This document shows, piece by piece, positions 13,989 to 17,086 of a DNA stretch of 17,086 nt. A program made the translations under genes and the position numbers. Origin of the DNA: Lachnospiraceae bacterium (GTDB lineage Bacteria; Bacillota_A; Clostridia; Lachnospirales; Lachnospiraceae); assembly GCA_024684065.1 (NCBI GenBank), contig JAIKXO010000219.1, positions 1-17,086 on the forward strand. Direction: 5' to 3'. The notes under the pieces were generated by a model. The model worked only from the letters and a program-made list of their open reading frames with translations, was not told where the DNA came from and searched no databases. Positions within the stretch are counted from its first letter, which is position 1. Each line of letters begins with the position of its first letter.

Positions 13989-16732
13989 AGCCTATTCTTT
14001 TTGATAATAATTCTATATCGTTTACGACAAACGGGATTGGACGGTTGTCAGATGCAATATCCTGCGTGGTTACGGAAGAACGCAATGGCTTGTATGAGCT
14101 TGAAATGCAATATCCGATAACAGGGGCGCATTACAACGACATAGGGATACAGTCCATTTTAGCTGTGATTCCTTGTGATGGCGGGACTATGCAAGCATTC
14201 CGGGTTTATCTGATATCCAAGCCGATCAATGGAGTGGTTACGATCAATGCAAGCCATATCAGTTCACAGCTTTCGCACATCCCGACCATGCCTTTCAGTA
14301 TAGAAGCTTCTTCAGAAGCCTGTGCAAGCACTCTGGCAGCTTTAAAGGAAAATGCAACGGAAGACTGCCCTTTTACCTTCTGGACAGACCTTACCACGAT
14401 AGCTCCTTATGTGCAGAAACAGCCCGCTTCTATAAGATCGAGGCTTGGCGGGATTGAGGGTTCTGTCCTTGATCAGTTCGGCGGGGAGTATGAATGGGAT
14501 AACTTTACTGTAAAGCTCCATAAGCAGAGGGGCACGCTTGCAGAAAATAACGGCATTACCCTCAGATATGGAAAGAATATAACGGACATTACACAGGAAG
14601 AAAACATAGCGGAAACGGTTACAGGTGTTGTGCCGTTCTGGTCCGACATGGATGGGACTGAGGTTGTCACTCTCCCCGAGCATGCTGTTTATTCGCAGTA
14701 TGCCGATAACTATCCATTCCACCTTACAGAAGTACTGGATTTATCGGGGAACTGGGAAGAAAAGCCAAGCGTAAGCTCATTAAGGACGGCAGCACAGGCT
14801 TTCGTGAACAAAACAGGGCTTGGCTTGCCGAAAGTCAGTATCGAAGTATCGTTTGTGGCTTTGTGGCAGACAGAGGAATATAAAGATGTTGCTCCTTTGC
14901 AGCGGGTGAAACTCTGTGATGAAGTGACTGTAGAGTTCGAAAAGCTTGGAATAAGCCAGATAGCGAAGGTTGTAAAGACTGTTTATGACGTGCTTGCTGA
15001 AAGGTATCAGAGCATACAGATAGGCAGTCTGAGGTCAACGCTGGTAACTACGCTTAATGATCAGAATGCCAATACTATCCAGAAGATAGACGCAAGCATG
15101 GTAAGGGTCGGGGATGCCATAAACAAAGCGACTGCATGGCTCACAGGATCAAACGGATATATCATGGCTGTACAAAATCAGGACGGTTCATGGAAAGAGC
15201 TTCTGGCCATGGACACGAACGATCCTTCAACCGCTATAAAAGTCCTACGCATGAACGAGAACGGTATTGGCGGTTCGAGCTCTGGAATTGATGGTCCTTA
15301 CCTTTCCGCTCTGCTTTCAGATGGCTCTGTGGTAGCCTCGAGAATAAATACCGGAATCCTTGCCGATACAAATAATAATTTTGTACTTGATCTTGATAAT
15401 GGTACGTTGACAATCGGCGGTAATGCAAGCATGAACGGAACGACCTTGTCTGCCATGCTTACTAAAATAACGACTACCGAGGAAGGATTGACATCCGAAG
15501 TTACAAGGGCGACTAATGTTGAAAATTCATTGAATAGTAATTATTTCGGTGGATATATTCCTATGAATACTAATGCTCCTGCAAACGCATGGACTACTGA
15601 CGAAATTAGAGAAAAACACAGGAACGATACATTTATTAACTACTCAAATAATAATACTTATGTATACACATATTTTGACGGTGGAGTTTACTTAACTTTT
15701 GATAGCCGTAGTGAAACAGAAAGTACAAATTTTGATTATTTACAAGTTTATTTTTGGGATGAATCAATTAACAAGTATAGGGTTACAAAAAAATACGGTG
15801 GAGAAGGAAATAACAACAATATATCAGGATTGAGTTTATTTGTTCCAGCAAGTAAATTTTATGTGTATTGGAAATCAGATAGTGTTGCAACAAGGTGGGG
15901 ATTTAAAATAACCGCAGCCACTGCAGGTAGTAGAACAAATTATATGTCTGGGTTATATCCAAACACAGCGGATAGTCTACCATCAGCCTCAACACACACA
16001 TCACTTACTGGTATTACAACTATGCCGGAAACGGCTCATCCTCATGGAAATAACGAATCTGTGTTGTGGACGTGGGACACGCAAATCGATATTTCAAGTC
16101 GATTTATGTATGATTGGATGAAGGCGGCAGATGTCGCAACTGCTTATTCAAGGATACAACAGACGGCTGATCAGATAGCTTTAAAAGTATCAAAAGGTGA
16201 TGTATCATCACAGCTTTCGGTTGAGACAGGGCAGATTACTCTTTCCACAGGAAGACTGATTATATCATCAGGCAATTTTCAGCTTGATGCAAATGGAACA
16301 ATGACTTGTGAAGGTGCAATAATTAAAGGGACAATCAAAATTGGAGGTAGTGGAGCAAATTATGATTATTTGGGAAAACTTCAAATTTATGGTTTAGATA
16401 ATACAAGTGTTGTAGGAGAATTTTATGGCAATTATGGATTATTAAAAATACCTTTATATTTTGGAAGTACGGGACAGAGCTATCCATTAGTTATAATAAA
16501 TGATTCAAATATGGTTTTTGGTAAAAGTGCAGGTGTGTATCGAGGAATAGAATGGAACAATGGAAATGTAAGGTTAGATGTTGATACTGCACAAATATGG
16601 GGTGGTATAACAATTTATGGTTCATCTGGAACGGCAGGAGAAACACCAACTTTTCATTCAGGAGTAAGTACGGCATTTTATGATAGTGGAGGAGTTCGTC
16701 ATCGAGTTGTAAATGGCATAATGGTAAGTTAA
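13985..16732 (+). CDS. Tail-tip protein: prophage endopeptidase-like N-terminus, CUB-like domain near the middle
   Basis: A 915-residue tail-tip (Tal-like) protein. Residues 1 to about 345 resemble the prophage endopeptidase tail family (PF06605 type): GIGRLSDAISCVVTEERNG and YELEMQYPITGAHYNDI at the start, GGEYEWDNFTVKLHKQRG and ITDITQEENIAETVTGVVPF in the middle, LAERYQSIQIG at the end. A linker of helices runs to about 518. From N519 the DNA turns AT-rich. NAPANAWTTDEIREKHRNDT resembles receptor-binding modules, and residues about 559-645 have a CUB-like pattern (TE at 578-579, DYLQVY from 584, SD at 631-632, WGF at 638-640). The C-terminal third is strand-rich. AGGTGGTGG (13971-13979) is 5 bases from ATG 13985. 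Confidence 0.88.
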   Translation: MKPILFDNNSISFTTNGIGRLSDAISCVVTEERNGLYELEMQYPITGAHYNDIGIQSILAVIPCDGGTMQAFRVYLISKPINGVVTINASHISSQLSHIPTMPFSIEASSEACASTLAALKENATEDCPFTFWTDLTTIAPYVQKQPASIRSRLGGIEGSVLDQFGGEYEWDNFTVKLHKQRGTLAENNGITLRYGKNITDITQEENIAETVTGVVPFWSDMDGTEVVTLPEHAVYSQYADNYPFHLTEVLDLSGNWEEKPSVSSLRTAAQAFVNKTGLGLPKVSIEVSFVALWQTEEYKDVAPLQRVKLCDEVTVEFEKLGISQIAKVVKTVYDVLAERYQSIQIGSLRSTLVTTLNDQNANTIQKIDASMVRVGDAINKATAWLTGSNGYIMAVQNQDGSWKELLAMDTNDPSTAIKVLRMNENGIGGSSSGIDGPYLSALLSDGSVVASRINTGILADTNNNFVLDLDNGTLTIGGNASMNGTTLSAMLTKITTTEEGLTSEVTRATNVENSLNSNYFGGYIPMNTNAPANAWTTDEIREKHRNDTFINYSNNNTYVYTYFDGGVYLTFDSRSETESTNFDYLQVYFWDESINKYRVTKKYGGEGNNNNISGLSLFVPASKFYVYWKSDSVATRWGFKITAATAGSRTNYMSGLYPNTADSLPSASTHTSLTGITTMPETAHPHGNNESVLWTWDTQIDISSRFMYDWMKAADVATAYSRIQQTADQIALKVSKGDVSSQLSVETGQITLSTGRLIISSGNFQLDANGTMTCEGAIIKGTIKIGGSGANYDYLGKLQIYGLDNTSVVGEFYGNYGLLKIPLYFGSTGQSYPLVIINDSNMVFGKSAGVYRGIEWNNGNVRLDVDTAQIWGGITIYGSSGTAGETPTFHSGVSTAFYDSGGVRHRVVNGIMVS

Positions 16733-16735
16733 AGG
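15540..16735. other. AT-rich segment inside the tail-tip gene, probable exchanged module
   Basis: Base composition falls sharply from about 15540 onward. For example 16381-16440 has 16 G/C of 60, while 15061-15120 in the same gene has 29 of 60. Some of the middle (around 16150-16290) is closer to the gene's normal composition, so the segment may be two imported pieces. Composition recovers in the following baseplate gene. Confidence 0.6.
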
Positions 16736-16743
16736 AGAAAGTA

Positions 16744-16968
16744 ATGGAGAAATCATTGGAACAGCGGATATTTGAATTGCAGGAAACTATAAAGGTTGTA
16801 ATATCACAGTCACAGCTTAATGTATCGATTGTGGCTCTAATAATGGAAAATCTTACTTCAAATATTCAACTGCTTGCAAAACAACAGCTTGAACAAAGCC
16901 TTGCGAAGGTGAATGCTGAAAAAGCACAGAAGGAGGAGAAAGAAAATGGCGATAACACAGCAGTTTGA
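16744..16968 (+). CDS. Small coiled-coil protein between tail tip and BppU-like gene
   Basis: A 74-residue protein that I cannot name. It is almost wholly helical with heptad-like spacing of hydrophobics (LEQRIFELQETIKVVISQSQ, VSIVALIMENL) and a lysine/glutamate/alanine tail (KAQKEEKENGD). AAAGGAG (16731-16737) overlaps the preceding stop and is 6 bases from ATG 16744, a strong site. Its last 23 bases overlap the next gene in another frame and carry that gene's AGGAGG, so translation may be coupled. Small helical proteins at this place could be chaperones or trimerisation partners for baseplate proteins; this is inference. Confidence 0.75.
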   Translation: MEKSLEQRIFELQETIKVVISQSQLNVSIVALIMENLTSNIQLLAKQQLEQSLAKVNAEKAQKEEKENGDNTAV

Positions 16969-17086
16969 TTTAAACATGATCCCCGATTCGGCTCCTGTGG
17001 TGGTGCATGTAGACCAGTACGATGAGGGCGAGGGGAGGCTCGTTGCGAAGCTTTATAAAAACAGCGTCCCTTATACTCCGACAACA
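16946..17086 (+). CDS. BppU-family baseplate upper protein, 3' end outside window
   Basis: The first 47 codons of a gene running off the window. AGGAGG (16931-16936) is 9 bases from ATG 16946. The start MAITQQFDLNMIPDSAPVVV followed by HVDQYDEGEGRLVAKLYKN matches the N-terminal strand pattern of BppU-type baseplate upper proteins, which anchor receptor-binding or lysis-related modules to the distal tail. The reading frame overlaps the preceding small gene by 23 bases. Only the anchor part is present, so the C-terminal function cannot be judged. Confidence 0.82.
   Translation, partial: MAITQQFDLNMIPDSAPVVVHVDQYDEGEGRLVAKLYKNSVPYTPTT

Noticed and set aside
15540..16735. Diversity-generating retroelement target in the tail-tip gene
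   Set aside because: No template repeat, reverse transcriptase or adenine-biased variable repeat pair is visible in the window; the AT-richness alone is better explained by module exchange.
1..17086. CRISPR arrays, tRNAs, insertion sequences, attachment sites, defence genes
   Set aside because: No spaced direct repeats, cloverleaf-like sequence, transposase or integrase was seen. All sequence is accounted for by a contiguous phage structural operon.

Overview
The window is a nearly complete head-and-tail gene module of an HK97-type siphophage, either a temperate phage or a prophage. Every supported gene lies on the + strand, tightly packed and often overlapping by 1-4 bases. The host is most likely a Gram-positive Bacillota member, probably Clostridia/Lachnospiraceae. 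This rests on the strong AGGAGG/AGGTGG ribosome binding sites, mid-range GC, frequent AGG/AGA and ATA codons, and the baseplate types (Dit, prophage-endopeptidase-like tail protein, BppU). No integrase, repressor, replication, lysis, tRNA, CRISPR or host gene is visible, so host assignment is inference.

Layout: 2-376 is a probable late-operon regulator (ArpU/RinA-like context), open to the window edge. 377-558 is a non-coding gap with a 7-bp palindrome and a long nested hairpin ending in a T-run. 559-900 encodes an HNH endonuclease. 885-960 holds a very GC-rich block, the best candidate for the packaging (cos) region. 995-3042 encodes the small and large terminase subunits. 3050-6099 encodes portal, prohead protease and major capsid protein. 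6111-7549 encodes four neck/connector proteins. 7566-8333 is the major tail protein, with a C-terminal InlB-B/Flg_new-like surface domain.

8392-9011 is the lambda gpG/gpGT-type tail chaperone pair. It has a textbook -1 frameshift signal: an A AAA AAC slippery heptamer, a 7-base spacer and a 6-bp GC stem. 9054-9311 is a small membrane protein set between a 13-bp perfect inverted repeat and an intrinsic terminator. 9376-13284 is the tape measure, 13284-13988 the distal tail protein, 13985-16732 a 915-residue tail-tip protein, 16744-16968 a small coiled-coil protein, and 16946 to the end the start of a BppU-type baseplate protein.

Together these genes package DNA (HNH plus terminases through the portal), build and mature the head (protease plus delta-domain capsid), join head to tail, assemble the tail tube around the tape measure using the frameshifted chaperones, and cap it with host-recognition proteins. 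The most interesting signals are the frameshift element, the GC-rich cos candidate, the two structured RNAs (452-532 and 8989-9032), and a CUB-like domain in an AT-rich, probably exchanged, part of the tail-tip gene. I found no defence system or wholly novel machinery.
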